NCBI GenBank assembly: GCA_003020965.1
Contig: PXRL01000016.1
Coordinates: 12,976-46,031, forward strand
Source: Halobacteriales archaeon QS_4_69_225
Lineage (GTDB): Archaea; Halobacteriota; Halobacteria; Halobacteriales; Haloarculaceae
Reading direction: 5' to 3'
DNA length: 33,056 nt
Below are positions 15,362-22,558 of this stretch, in pieces; the stretch's first letter is position 1; the number at the start of each line of letters is the position of its first letter. Under the pieces are notes generated by a model that saw only the letters and a program-made list of their open reading frames with translations, did not search any database and was not told the DNA's origin. The position numbers were made by a program, and so were the translations under genes.

Positions 15362-17110
15362 ATGCCCCCGAGCGACGGGGTCGATCCGCACGGTATCGCG
15401 GCGACGGCGGTGGTCGCGGTGACGACCGTCGGGCTGGTCGGCGCCGGCCCCGCCGTCGAGGCCGTCCGTGCGGCCCTCGACGACGGGAGCGCGGATGCGC
15501 GACGGGTCGACCCGGGCGCCGTCGGTCGGACGGACGTCGCCGTCGTCGCGGGCGGCGTCGACGACGACCTCCGGACTGCGGCGACGGCGGCCCGGCGCTC
15601 GGAGACGCCGGTCGTCGTCGTCGAGGTCGGCGGTATCGGCGGGCGGGCGGTCGCCGGCGTCGACGCCGCCGTCTCCGGACACGCCCCCGGGACGGCGTGT
15701 TACGACTGCCTCCGCCGGCGGGTCGAGGCGGTCGGCGACGAGACCGACGGCGGCGACGCCGGGGCCGCGACCGCGCGGTTCGCGGGCGCCGTCGCCGGCC
15801 GGGAGCTGGCGGCGCTGGCCGGCGGGGAATCGTCGCTGCTCGGCGGCGTCGTCGAGGTGCCGTACGCCCGGCGCCGGCCGCTGCCGGTCCCGTTCTGCGA
15901 CTGCGCGGCGGCGCCCGACCGGTCGCTACGGACCGACGACGGCGAGCGGCCGCTGGCGGAGGCGCTCGCGTCGGCGGAGGCGGCCCTCGACGAGCGGCTC
16001 GGCCCGGTCGCCGCCGTCGGCGAGGCGGAGTCGTTTCCGGTGCCGTACTACCTGTCGACGCTCGCGTCGGCGCCGTTCGCCGACGCCGACCCGCCGGACC
16101 ACGCCGCCGGCGTCGCCCGCGAGTGGGACCCGGCGTTCATGCGGGCGCTCGGGGAGGCGCTGGAGCGGTACGCCGCGGCCGTCTACCGGACCGACGACCT
16201 CCGCGGGGAGCCGGCGTCGCCGGTCCCGCCGGAACGGTTCGTCGCCCCGGGTGACCCCGTCGAGACGGCGGCGGTCGACGCCTGGCACGACGCCGATGAC
16301 CTCGTGTCGGGCGAGACCGTCCAGCTGCCGGCCGAGCTGGTCGTCTTCCCGCCGCCGGAGCGGCGGATACGGCCGGCAATCACGACCGGGCTCGGGCTCG
16401 GCAACGGCGGCGCCGAGGCGCTGCTGTCGGGGCTGTACGAGGTCATCGAACGGGACGCGGCGATGCTGTCGTGGTACTCGACGGACGAGCCGGCGGGGTT
16501 GGCCGTCGACGACGAGGGGTTCGAGACGCTGGCCGCCCGGGCCGGCAGCGAGGGGCTGTCGACGACGGCGCTGCTCCTCACGCAGGACGTCGACGTACCG
16601 GTAGTGGCGGCCTGCGTCCACCGCGACGGCGCGTGGCCGCGGTTCGCGGCCGGGTCGTCGGCGTCGCTGGACCCGGCGGCGGCGGCCCGGGGGGCGCTGG
16701 CGGAGGCAATACAGAACTGGCTGGAGCTGCGCCGCATGGGGCCGGATCGGGCCGCCGAGGAGTCCGGCGCCATCGGCCGGTACGCCGACCTGCCGGAGTC
16801 GGCCCGGGAGTTCGTCGACCCGGCGACGACGCTGCCGGCGGCGGCGGTCGGCCCGGACCCGGTTCCGGACGGCCGGGCGGAGCTGGAGGCCCTGCTCGAG
16901 CGGGTCGAGACGGCCGGCCTCGACGCCTACGGCGCCCGGTTGACGCCCCGGGACGTCGGCGCGCTGGGCTTCGAGGCCGTCCGGGTCGTCGTCCCGGCCG
17001 CACAGCCGCTGTTCACCGACGAGCCGTACTTCGGCGAGCGGGCCGAGACGGTGCCGGTCGCGCTCGGCTTCGAGCCTCGCCCGGAACGGGCCCACCACCC
17101 GTTTCCCTGA
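15362..17110 (+). CDS. YcaO cyclodehydratase with N-terminal docking domain
   Basis: A 582-residue protein of the YcaO family, ATP-dependent enzymes that activate peptide backbone amides to form azolines or thioamides. Residues 1-185 form an E1-like docking domain (TTVGLVGAGPAVEAVRAAL) with cysteines CYDC (113-116) and CDC (179-181) that could bind zinc. The YcaO domain has the acidic ATP/Mg motifs GEALERYAA (264-272), SGLYEVIERDA (356-366) and AEAIQNWLEL (447-456), and ends in HHPFP, a short form of the proline-rich C-terminus found in cyclodehydratases. No precursor peptide, TfuA or dehydrogenase gene is seen nearby, so the substrate is unknown. The ATG at 15362 is chosen as first in frame. 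Confidence 0.85.
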   Translation: MPPSDGVDPHGIAATAVVAVTTVGLVGAGPAVEAVRAALDDGSADARRVDPGAVGRTDVAVVAGGVDDDLRTAATAARRSETPVVVVEVGGIGGRAVAGVDAAVSGHAPGTACYDCLRRRVEAVGDETDGGDAGAATARFAGAVAGRELAALAGGESSLLGGVVEVPYARRRPLPVPFCDCAAAPDRSLRTDDGERPLAEALASAEAALDERLGPVAAVGEAESFPVPYYLSTLASAPFADADPPDHAAGVAREWDPAFMRALGEALERYAAAVYRTDDLRGEPASPVPPERFVAPGDPVETAAVDAWHDADDLVSGETVQLPAELVVFPPPERRIRPAITTGLGLGNGGAEALLSGLYEVIERDAAMLSWYSTDEPAGLAVDDEGFETLAARAGSEGLSTTALLLTQDVDVPVVAACVHRDGAWPRFAAGSSASLDPAAAARGALAEAIQNWLELRRMGPDRAAEESGAIGRYADLPESAREFVDPATTLPAAAVGPDPVPDGRAELEALLERVETAGLDAYGARLTPRDVGALGFEAVRVVVPAAQPLFTDEPYFGERAETVPVALGFEPRPERAHHPFP

Positions 17111-17263
17111 CCGGCCGACTCGGGACTCGGAACGCGGCGCAGGTATTCGAGTGCGACCGCCCTTCCCCGGACGCGATGAGACGCGGCCACAGGGAGCGCG
17201 GCGGGCGCTCGACGGCTTCGCCGCCGAGATCGCAGGCTGTACGGAGCCGGTTGCGACCTGCGA

Positions 17264-17524
17264 GCGCACTGGGAAGCCCGGGAGCGGACCAGACAGCTCG
17301 AACGACAGAACCGCCGGCTCGACCGCTTCGCGGGCGTCGTCGGCCACGACCTCCGGAGCCCGCTATCGGTGATGGACGGCTACGTCGACCTCGTCGAGCG
17401 AACGGGCGAGCCGGGGCTGAATATCGTCCGGACCGTCGCCGAGACCCACGGCTGGTCGGTCGCCGTCGTCGAGAGCGCCGACGGCGGCGCCCGCTTCGAG
17501 GTTACCGGCGTGACGCCGGCCTGA
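17264..17524 (+). pseudogene. Histidine-kinase remnant with internal deletion
   Basis: One open frame reads a coiled linker (ERTRQLERQNRRLDRFAGVV), the His box GHDLRSPLSVMDGYVDLVER, and then jumps straight to GLNIVRTVAETHGWSVAVVE followed by SADGGARFEVTGV and a stop. The latter is the G2-box end of a HATPase domain. The rest of the dimerisation helix and the N and G1 boxes (normally about 80-100 residues) are missing, yet the frame is kept. The sensor part upstream is also gone, with only scrambled frames before 17264. It cannot bind ATP as read and is a pseudogene. Confidence 0.85.
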
Positions 17525-17707
17525 GCGGTAGCGCTCGGACACGAGATTCGAAGCGGGAGAAGGGAAAGCAAGGATTTCGAAAGCCCCTGGCCTCTCGGGT
17601 CGTTTCAATCCCACCCGGCGAGGCGCGTTCGGCCGGCCATCGCCCGTCCGAACACCACTGCCCGAGTCGTGGGAACGCTTTTTCACCTCCGCGGGCTGGA
17701 ATCCGAC

Positions 17708-18724
17708 ATGGACGGCCCGACGGCTCCGGCACAGACCGGTAACGCGAGCGCGGCCGGCGGCGCGCTCGGCCGGCCGGGGTGGCTCCCCGGACCCGTACCG
17801 ACGGAGCTGTTCCGGCTGGCCGTCGCCCTCGCGGTCGTCGCCGTCGCCTACTACTGCTCGCGGCTGGCCCGGCAGGCACTCGGTCGCCGGGTCGCCCGCC
17901 GGTTCAAGCGGCCCTCGGTGAGCCGGACGGTCCTCGGGGGGGTCCAGGCGGCGGTCGTCCTCGTGGGCGTCGTCGCGGGGTTGGGCATTCTCGGCTTCCG
18001 GCTGGGGAACCTGGCGCTGTCGGTGGGCGTCTTCTCCGCGGTCGTCGGTATCGTGCTGGCGCCTATCATCGGGAACGTCCTCAGCGGACTGTTCATCCTG
18101 AACGAACGGCCGTACGAGATCGGCGACATGGTCGAGCTGTCCGAGGCCGGCACCACGGGGTTCGTCGAGGACATCACGCTGCTGTACACGAAGGTGTTCA
18201 CCCTCGACAACACGTTTCTCGTGCTGCCGAACGGGTCGATGCGGGAGCGGGACGTCGTCAACTACTCCGCGGAGGACTCCCGAATCCGGATGACGCTGGA
18301 CGTCGGCGTCACCTACGAGAGCGACGTCGAGACGGCCCGAGAGCAGCTGGAGGCGGCGGCGACGGAGGTCGACCGGGTCATCAAGGGCGGTCCGGACATC
18401 CGGGTCGGCAGCGCCCGGTATCCCGCGGCGCCGACCTGCTACATCCGGGGGTTCGGCGACAGCGAGGTGCTGCTGCGGCTGCGGTACTGGGTCGAGGAGC
18501 CGTACATGCAGACGACGGTCCGGTCGGCGGTGATGACGAACGTCTGGAACCGTTTCGACGACCACGACGTCGAGATTCCGTACCCCCACCGGCACGTGGT
18601 CTTCGACGACACGAGCGGCGACCTGTCGGTGACGACGCGGGACGGCCCGAGCGGCGGAACGGAGCGGGAGCCGACGGAGGGCGGCGCGACCCGGCGGGAC
18701 GACGGCGCTACGGACTCGCGGTGA
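17708..18724 (+). CDS. Small-conductance mechanosensitive channel (MscS family)
   Basis: A 338-residue membrane channel that opens under membrane tension to release solutes during hypo-osmotic shock. Three transmembrane segments are seen (about 33-50, 73-97 and 101-131), the last being the Gly/Ala-rich pore helix GVFSAVVGIVLAPIIGNVLS. The conserved beta domain follows: ERPYEIGDMVELSEAGTTGF, then EDITLLYTKVFTLDNTFLVL and PNGSM, then a C-terminal alpha/beta domain and an acidic, disordered tail. The ATG at 17708 is preceded by CTTTTTCACC about 27 bases upstream, a possible TATA element. The last 17 bases overlap the convergent universal-stress gene. Confidence 0.93.
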   Translation: MDGPTAPAQTGNASAAGGALGRPGWLPGPVPTELFRLAVALAVVAVAYYCSRLARQALGRRVARRFKRPSVSRTVLGGVQAAVVLVGVVAGLGILGFRLGNLALSVGVFSAVVGIVLAPIIGNVLSGLFILNERPYEIGDMVELSEAGTTGFVEDITLLYTKVFTLDNTFLVLPNGSMRERDVVNYSAEDSRIRMTLDVGVTYESDVETAREQLEAAATEVDRVIKGGPDIRVGSARYPAAPTCYIRGFGDSEVLLRLRYWVEEPYMQTTVRSAVMTNVWNRFDDHDVEIPYPHRHVVFDDTSGDLSVTTRDGPSGGTEREPTEGGATRRDDGATDSR

Positions 18725-19109
18725 TGACCTCGCAGCTCAGCTCGCGCTGGAGGAACCCCTCGACGTCGGGGTCGTCGAGCAGCCGGCGCACCGCCCGCCG
18801 CCACCGGCTCGTCTGCTTGCGGCCGATGACGACGTAGTCGGCGTTCTCGCCGGCCACCTCGTCGAGGATGGTCTCCTCGACGAGAAAGCCCGACCGGACG
18901 ACGTAGCGGGCCCGCTCGATCCGGCCGACGGCCCCCTCGATGGCGGCCTTCAGCTCCGCCCGCGTGACGTCGCCGTCGGACTGATAGAGATCGACGTGCA
19001 GCACCGTCAGGTCGGCGTCGTGGTCGGCGGCGACCTCGGCCGCTCGCTCCAGCGTCGCCCGCGAGTGATCCGAGAGCGGATAACGGACGGGAACCACGAC
19101 GAGTGTCAT
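18708..19109 (-). CDS. Universal stress protein (UspA family)
   Basis: A 133-residue single-domain Usp. It begins MTLVVVPVRYPLSDHSRATL with the first strand and the usual ERAAEVAADHDADLTVLHVD helix-strand pair. It ends with ENADYVVIGRKQTSRWRRAV, where the ATP-binding Usp motif G-2x-G-9x-G(S/T) is replaced by GRKQTSRWRRA. This suggests either a non-ATP-binding subgroup or a variant site. Usp proteins act in the cytoplasm as stress or energy-state factors; the exact role is unknown. It converges on mscS with a 17-base overlap, a plausible osmotic/stress pairing but not proof of shared function. Confidence 0.88.
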   Translation of the reverse strand: MTLVVVPVRYPLSDHSRATLERAAEVAADHDADLTVLHVDLYQSDGDVTRAELKAAIEGAVGRIERARYVVRSGFLVEETILDEVAGENADYVVIGRKQTSRWRRAVRRLLDDPDVEGFLQRELSCEVITASP

Positions 19110-19264
19110 TGTACGCCAGCAGCGGCCGACGCCGGGTGAACGTTGCGGTTCGGCGACTGGTCGTTCCGGTGAGAAGGGAGTAGCGTCTTTCGGCGGTGAC
19201 GGTGTTTCCCGCCCGGCGTCGGCCGACCGGCCCGCTTTCGCGCAACCGAACACGACGCGGCGGC

Positions 19265-20620
19265 TCAGAGCCCTCGGCGAACGATGCGGCCCTCGACGGT
19301 CGGCTCGACGCCGACCGTCCGGGCGTAGTCGACCAGCACTTCGTATTGAGCCCCGTACCGGGCGAGCGGGTCGCGGCCGGTGAGCGTCGGGAACTCGGTG
19401 TCGGTCTCCAGCAGGAACGCCGAGACCGCGAGCCGGTAGCGGGCGTCGTCGTCGACCGGGTCGCCGTCGACGCGCGCCGACAGCAGGGCGTCGTCGGCGT
19501 GGTCGTAGCGGAGCCGCGCTCCGGAGACGTGGGCGTGCCACCAGTCGGCCTCGCCGAAGCCGGTCGTGTCGGCGGCCTCCCGGAACGTCGACCGCAGCGC
19601 CCGACCGGACAGCTCGACGACGGCCACCGGCTCGCCGAACGGCACCAGGCCGACGAGATCGGCGACGGTTACCTCGCCGGCCAGCGGCGGCCCGGTCCGG
19701 ATGCCGCCGCTGTTCTGCAGGCCGACGACCGGCGGCACGGAGCCGAGGTCCCGCTCGGCGGCCCACCGGTAGGCGTCGGCGACGAAGTTGCCGACGCGGC
19801 TCTCGCCGCGGAACGCCTCCCGGTCGGTGCGCTCGACCGGCTCGTCGACCCGGGCGACGACCTCGTCGAGGCCGGCCTCGTCGAGCCGGCGGCGGTACCG
19901 CTCGGCCAGCGCCGCCGCGAGCGGGCCGTCGGCGACCGGGTGGCGCGTCACCGATCGATCGGCGAGATCCACCTCCAGCACCGTTCGACCGCCGTCGCCC
20001 GGCCGGGTCAGCAGCGTCCCGGCGACGCGTTCGACCCGCTCGGAGTGGACGTGACCGCCGAGGACGACGTCGACGTCGCAGGCGGCCGCCAGGCGGTCGT
20101 CGGCGCGGCCGAGATGCGACAGCACGACGACGTCGTCGGGGTCGTCCATCGCCGCGACGGCTCGCCGCGTCGCCTCGACGGGGTCGTCGAACGACAGGGC
20201 GGCAACGTCGTCGGTACCGGAGGGGGTCGTCGGGTCCGTCAGCCCGAGGAAGCCGACGCGGCGGCCGCCGACGGACCGGACGGTCCAGGGGTCGGCGCCG
20301 GCGACGGGGGCGCCGTCGACGGAGACGTTCGCCGAGAGCCACCGCTGGGGTGACCGCGCGACGAGTTCGGCCGTCCGGTCGAGCCCGAAGTCGAAGTCGT
20401 GGTTGCCGAACGTCGAGAGGTCGGGGTCGGCGGCCGCGAAGAAATCGAGCGCCTGCTCGCCACGGGTGACGAGCGGGAGCACGCCCGGGGCGACATTGTC
20501 GCCGGTGCCGCAGACGACGGCGTCGTCGCCGTCCAACTCCCGGAGTAGTCCCGCCAGCCTGGCGATCCGCTCGGGGTCGTCGTGGGCGTTCTCGACGTCG
20601 GAGTAGTGGAGGAGACGCAC
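19265..20620 (-). CDS. 5'-nucleotidase / metallophosphoesterase, no signal peptide
   Basis: A 451-residue two-domain protein of the 5'-nucleotidase/UshA family, dephosphorylating nucleotides or related phosphate esters. The N-terminal metallophosphoesterase domain has GTGDNVAPG, STFGNHDFDFGLDRT, VVLSHLGRADD and VVLGGHVHSERV. The first metal motif reads HYSDVENAHDD, that is D-x-E instead of the usual D-x-H. The C-terminal domain has the substrate-binding VVGLQNSGGIRTG and TVADLVGLVPFGEPVAVVEL. No signal peptide is present, so it should work inside the cell. GTG 20620 gives MRLLHYSDVENAHDD, the expected first strand; longer frames are Arg/Ser-rich. Confidence 0.9.
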   Translation of the reverse strand: MRLLHYSDVENAHDDPERIARLAGLLRELDGDDAVVCGTGDNVAPGVLPLVTRGEQALDFFAAADPDLSTFGNHDFDFGLDRTAELVARSPQRWLSANVSVDGAPVAGADPWTVRSVGGRRVGFLGLTDPTTPSGTDDVAALSFDDPVEATRRAVAAMDDPDDVVVLSHLGRADDRLAAACDVDVVLGGHVHSERVERVAGTLLTRPGDGGRTVLEVDLADRSVTRHPVADGPLAAALAERYRRRLDEAGLDEVVARVDEPVERTDREAFRGESRVGNFVADAYRWAAERDLGSVPPVVGLQNSGGIRTGPPLAGEVTVADLVGLVPFGEPVAVVELSGRALRSTFREAADTTGFGEADWWHAHVSGARLRYDHADDALLSARVDGDPVDDDARYRLAVSAFLLETDTEFPTLTGRDPLARYGAQYEVLVDYARTVGVEPTVEGRIVRRGL

Positions 20621-20642
20621 GCCGTAGCGAGAAGCGGCGGCC

Positions 20643-20674
20643 GCAAAACCGTGTCGAGACCGTGAGGGTTTTGC
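20643..20674. promoter_or_regulatory. Symmetrical divergent promoter
   Basis: GCAAAACC (20643-20650) and GGTTTTGC (20667-20674) form a perfect inverted repeat. Each arm lies about 26 bases from one of the two divergent start codons (20620 minus, 20697 plus), the place of a TATA box in leaderless haloarchaeal genes. The two genes thus seem to be read from back-to-back, nearly identical core promoters. Confidence 0.55.
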
Positions 20675-20696
20675 CGGCAGCCGGCCTCCCGTCGGC

Positions 20697-20933
20697 ATGG
20701 AGCAGCGACGTGGTCCGGACGGCGAGTCACTGTATCTCGCCCGCCGGGCCGAGCGCGGCAACAAGGGTCCGTTCCGCGTCGTCTACGCCGGTCCCGACGG
20801 CGAGCGGCGCTGGGGGTTCTACTGTACGAACTGCGAGTCGTTCGACAACGCCGTCGACTCGATGGGCCGCATCCAGTGCAACGTCTGCTCGAACTTCCAC
20901 AAGGCCGAGGAGTGGGACGCCGCCCACGAGTAA
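20697..20933 (+). CDS. DUF5816-like small zinc-binding protein
   Basis: A 78-residue protein found widely in haloarchaea (DUF5816 by recollection). It carries CTNCESFDNAVDSMGRIQCN plus VCSNF, i.e. two C-x-x-C pairs that could hold one zinc, after the aromatic strand GERRWGFYCTNC. The N-terminus MEQRRGPDGESLYLARRAER precedes a short basic and glycine-rich stretch. No function is known to me; the ribbon suggests nucleic-acid or protein contact. It is divergent from the 5'-nucleotidase gene with a shared symmetrical promoter, and it is followed by a hairpin at 20966-20998, so it is probably a single-gene transcript. Confidence 0.85.
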   Translation: MEQRRGPDGESLYLARRAERGNKGPFRVVYAGPDGERRWGFYCTNCESFDNAVDSMGRIQCNVCSNFHKAEEWDAAHE

Positions 20934-20965
20934 TCGCGCCGATAGGTCCGAAAGAAAGTCGCCGC

Positions 20966-20998
20966 GTCCGTCCCGTCCGGCGATGCCGGCGGACGGAC
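20966..20998 (+). terminator. Hairpin after the DUF5816 gene
   Basis: Nested inverted repeat GTCCGTCC (20966-20973) / GGACGGAC (20991-20998) with an inner CCGGC/GCCGG, starting 33 bases past the stop codon. It has no T-run. Confidence 0.5.
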
Positions 20999-21031
20999 AG
21001 GTCACCGAACGAGTACGTGCGAATGTTTATT

Positions 21032-21052
21032 CCGGAGTACGCACAACTCCGG
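21032..21052 (+). promoter_or_regulatory. Inverted repeat between TATA box and start codon
   Basis: CCGGAGT (21032-21038) and ACTCCGG (21046-21052) flank a 7-base spacer immediately before the ATG at 21057; the TATA-like GTTTATT lies just upstream (about 21025-21031). It is placed to be an operator for a dimeric repressor, or a hairpin in a short leader. Confidence 0.45.
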
Positions 21053-21056
21053 ACGA

Positions 21057-21371
21057 ATGGGAGCCGTTAGCACATCCCTGATCGAGGAGGCACGCACCAT
21101 CTTCAGCAACCTCGGTTACGAGGTCACCGACGACGGCGAGGAGCTCCGCGCCGAGCGGAAGTGGCGGACCGTCCACGTCACGACCGCCGACCCGGAGCAG
21201 GCGGCTACACACGGACAGCTCCGGTGTTTCGTCGCCCGGGCCGAACGGGCCGCCGAGGTTCGCCAGCGCCTTCTGGCGGCCGAGCCGGAGTACGACTGGG
21301 CGGTCGTCAGCGTCGACGACGACGACTACCGCGTGCTCCACCCCGACGCCGACGTGCTCCCGGCACCGTAG
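21057..21371 (+). CDS. DUF7116-like haloarchaeal protein
   Basis: A 104-residue acidic protein beginning MGAVSTSLIEEARTIFSNLG, with alternating strands and helices (VHVTTADPEQAATHGQLRCF, VARAERAAEVRQRLLAAEPE) and ending DYRVLHPDADVLPAP. I recall it as a haloarchaea-only family without known function (DUF7116). The pattern of a helix, a strand-turn-strand and a long helix could be a small alpha/beta sandwich. It stands between the DUF5816 gene and dodecin on the same strand, but each has its own TATA-like element, so they are probably separate transcripts. Confidence 0.8.
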   Translation: MGAVSTSLIEEARTIFSNLGYEVTDDGEELRAERKWRTVHVTTADPEQAATHGQLRCFVARAERAAEVRQRLLAAEPEYDWAVVSVDDDDYRVLHPDADVLPAP

Positions 21372-21422
21372 GCCCGCGTCGATCAAGATAGCTTTACAAT
21401 CCCTCCGGTGCAAGCCGCCGGT

Positions 21423-21620
21423 ATGGTGTACAAGAAGATCACGCTCATCGGCACGAGCGATGAGAGCTTCGACGCGGCCGTCGACGACGCCATCGACCGG
21501 GCCGACGACACGCTGGACAACGTCTGCTGGATCGAGGTCGAGGAGATGGGCGTCGAGATCGCCACCGCCGACAACAGGCAGTACCAGGCCGAAGTCGAGG
21601 TCGCCTTCGAGCTCGAGTAA
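21423..21620 (+). CDS. Dodecin (flavin-binding dodecamer)
   Basis: A 65-residue protein that assembles into a hollow dodecamer storing riboflavin or lumichrome and protecting against flavin phototoxicity (established for the Halobacterium dodecin). The sequence [20 protein letters not shown] and then [20 protein letters not shown] is nearly that of the Halobacterium protein as I remember it. The isoalloxazine-stacking Trp36 and flavin-contacting Gln55 are both present at the same positions. Length is normal. A TATA-like CTTTACAAT (about 21391-21399) lies close to 28 bases upstream of the ATG. The 3' end is 10 bases from the convergent IscA/ErpA gene. Confidence 0.96.
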   Translation: MVYKKITLIGTSDESFDAAVDDAIDRADDTLDNVCWIEVEEMGVEIATADNRQYQAEVEVAFELE

Positions 21621-21630
21621 CCGTCAGGTG

Positions 21631-21999
21631 TCAGGTGCGGAACGACTCTCCGCAGCCGCATTCGCTTTCGACGTTGGGGTTGTCGACGTGGAACCCTGCG
21701 CCCTGGAGGCCGCCTTCGAACTCCAAGCGGGAGCCGTCGACGTAGTTCTGGCTCGCGGGGTCGACGAAGACGCGGAGCCCGTGGTGGGTGGTGACGGCGT
21801 CGTCCTCCTCGGGTTCGAGGTCGAACCGGAGGCCGTAGGACAGCCCCGCACAGCCGCCCTGCTTGACGAACAGCCGGAGTCCCGCCTCGTCGGGGTCGTA
21901 CCCCTCCTGGTCGATGAGCTCCAGCGCCTGTTCGGCGGCCGTCTCGGTCACGACGACAGGGTCACCGGGGTCCCCGTCCGGGTCGGCGGTCTGACTCAT
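21631..21999 (-). CDS. Iron-sulfur assembly protein, HesB/IscA/ErpA family
   Basis: A-type Fe-S carrier that hands clusters to apo-proteins in the cytoplasm. The 122 residues show VVVTETAAEQALELIDQEG, then LRLFVKQGGCAGLSYGLRFD with Cys50, and GAGFHVDNPNVESECGCGES with Cys114 and Cys116: the three invariant cysteines of the C-(n)-C-G-C motif. The ATG at 21999 (MSQTADPDG) is preferred to the in-frame ATG nine codons earlier because the region before VVVTETA is only a flexible acidic leader. It is divergent from tRNA-Val and convergent with dodecin. Confidence 0.94.
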   Translation of the reverse strand: MSQTADPDGDPGDPVVVTETAAEQALELIDQEGYDPDEAGLRLFVKQGGCAGLSYGLRFDLEPEEDDAVTTHHGLRVFVDPASQNYVDGSRLEFEGGLQGAGFHVDNPNVESECGCGESFRT

Positions 22000-22094
22000 G
22001 CCGAGCGGTAGCGCGGCGACGGACATAACGGTGACGCCGCGTCGCTCGTCGGTTGAAAAGGGTTAAGTCCGGCGCGGAGGTACGTCCGATCGTT

Positions 22095-22169
22095 GGGTCG
22101 GTGGTCTAGGTCGGTTATGACACCTCCTTCACACGGAGGAAGTCGGCGGTTCAAATCCGCCCCGACCCA
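22095..22169 (+). tRNA. tRNA-Val (anticodon CAC)
   Basis: A 75-base tRNA that folds completely: acceptor GGGTCGG (22095-22101) / CCGACCC (22162-22168) with discriminator A, D arm, anticodon stem CCTCC/GGAGG with loop TTCACAC giving anticodon CAC for GUG codons, and T arm GGCGG-TTCAAAT-CCGCC. No intron is present and CCA is not encoded. An AT-rich GAAAAGGGTTAAG (about 22055-22067) upstream may be its TATA region. Its 3' end is repeated several times downstream. Confidence 0.96.
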
Positions 22170-22540
22170 TGAGCATTTTCGCGGAGCGAGGCGGTAGTCG
22201 AGCGGAGTGAAAACGCGCAATGGGGAGGAAGGATTTGTGACCCTGGAAGACGAGTGGAGCGAATCTTCCTTTGGTTCAAATCCGCCTCGACCCATGCGAT
22301 TCTGCGAGGAACGGACGTGAGGAGCGAATCGCACGTTGGGCGGGTCGAACCCTGTCACGAGCGAGCGGAGCGAGCGAAGTGACTACGGTTCGAATCCGCT
22401 CCGACCCACTGAGTTCTCGAACGGAGCGTCGCGGAGTGAGAGATGAAGAAAGAAGCGGGCGGGTCGAACCCTACCAGTCGCGCGCAGCGAACGAACGTGA
22501 GCGAGCACGTCTGGCTGCGGTTCGAATCCGCCCCAAAGCG
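22148..22540 (+). repeat. Tandem array of tRNA-Val 3'-end copies with hairpin units
   Basis: Four copies of the tRNA 3' end (GGTTCAAATCCGCC...GACCCA type): the tRNA itself (22148-22170), 22273-22295 with one change, 22387-22409 with a few, and 22519-22534, which breaks off after CCGCCCC. Each interval (about 115-130 bases) contains two stem-loops with unrelated stem sequences but similar purine-rich loops (GAGCGAG/GGAGCGAG type): for instance TGCGATTC/GAATCGCA (22295-22333), GGAAGA/TCTTCC (22245-22269) and GTCAC/GTGAC (22354-22383). An exact 16-base repeat GGGCGGGTCGAACCCT occurs at 22338-22353 and 22457-22472. This may be a scar of successive integrations at the tRNA, or an uncharacterised repeat family. 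Confidence 0.85.
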
Positions 22541-22558
22541 GACCCTTCGAAGGAAAGT

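Noticed and set aside
17151..17372. A 73-codon frame with a Ser/Thr/Gly-rich tail after the YcaO gene, considered as a peptide precursor
   Set aside because: Its second half is the shifted frame of the histidine-kinase remnant, so the Ser/Thr-rich tail is a by-product of GC-rich coding DNA.
17602..17614. GTTTCAATCCCAC looks like part of a haloarchaeal CRISPR repeat
   Set aside because: It occurs once, with no second copy, no spacer-length periodicity and no cas gene; a chance 13-base likeness is enough.
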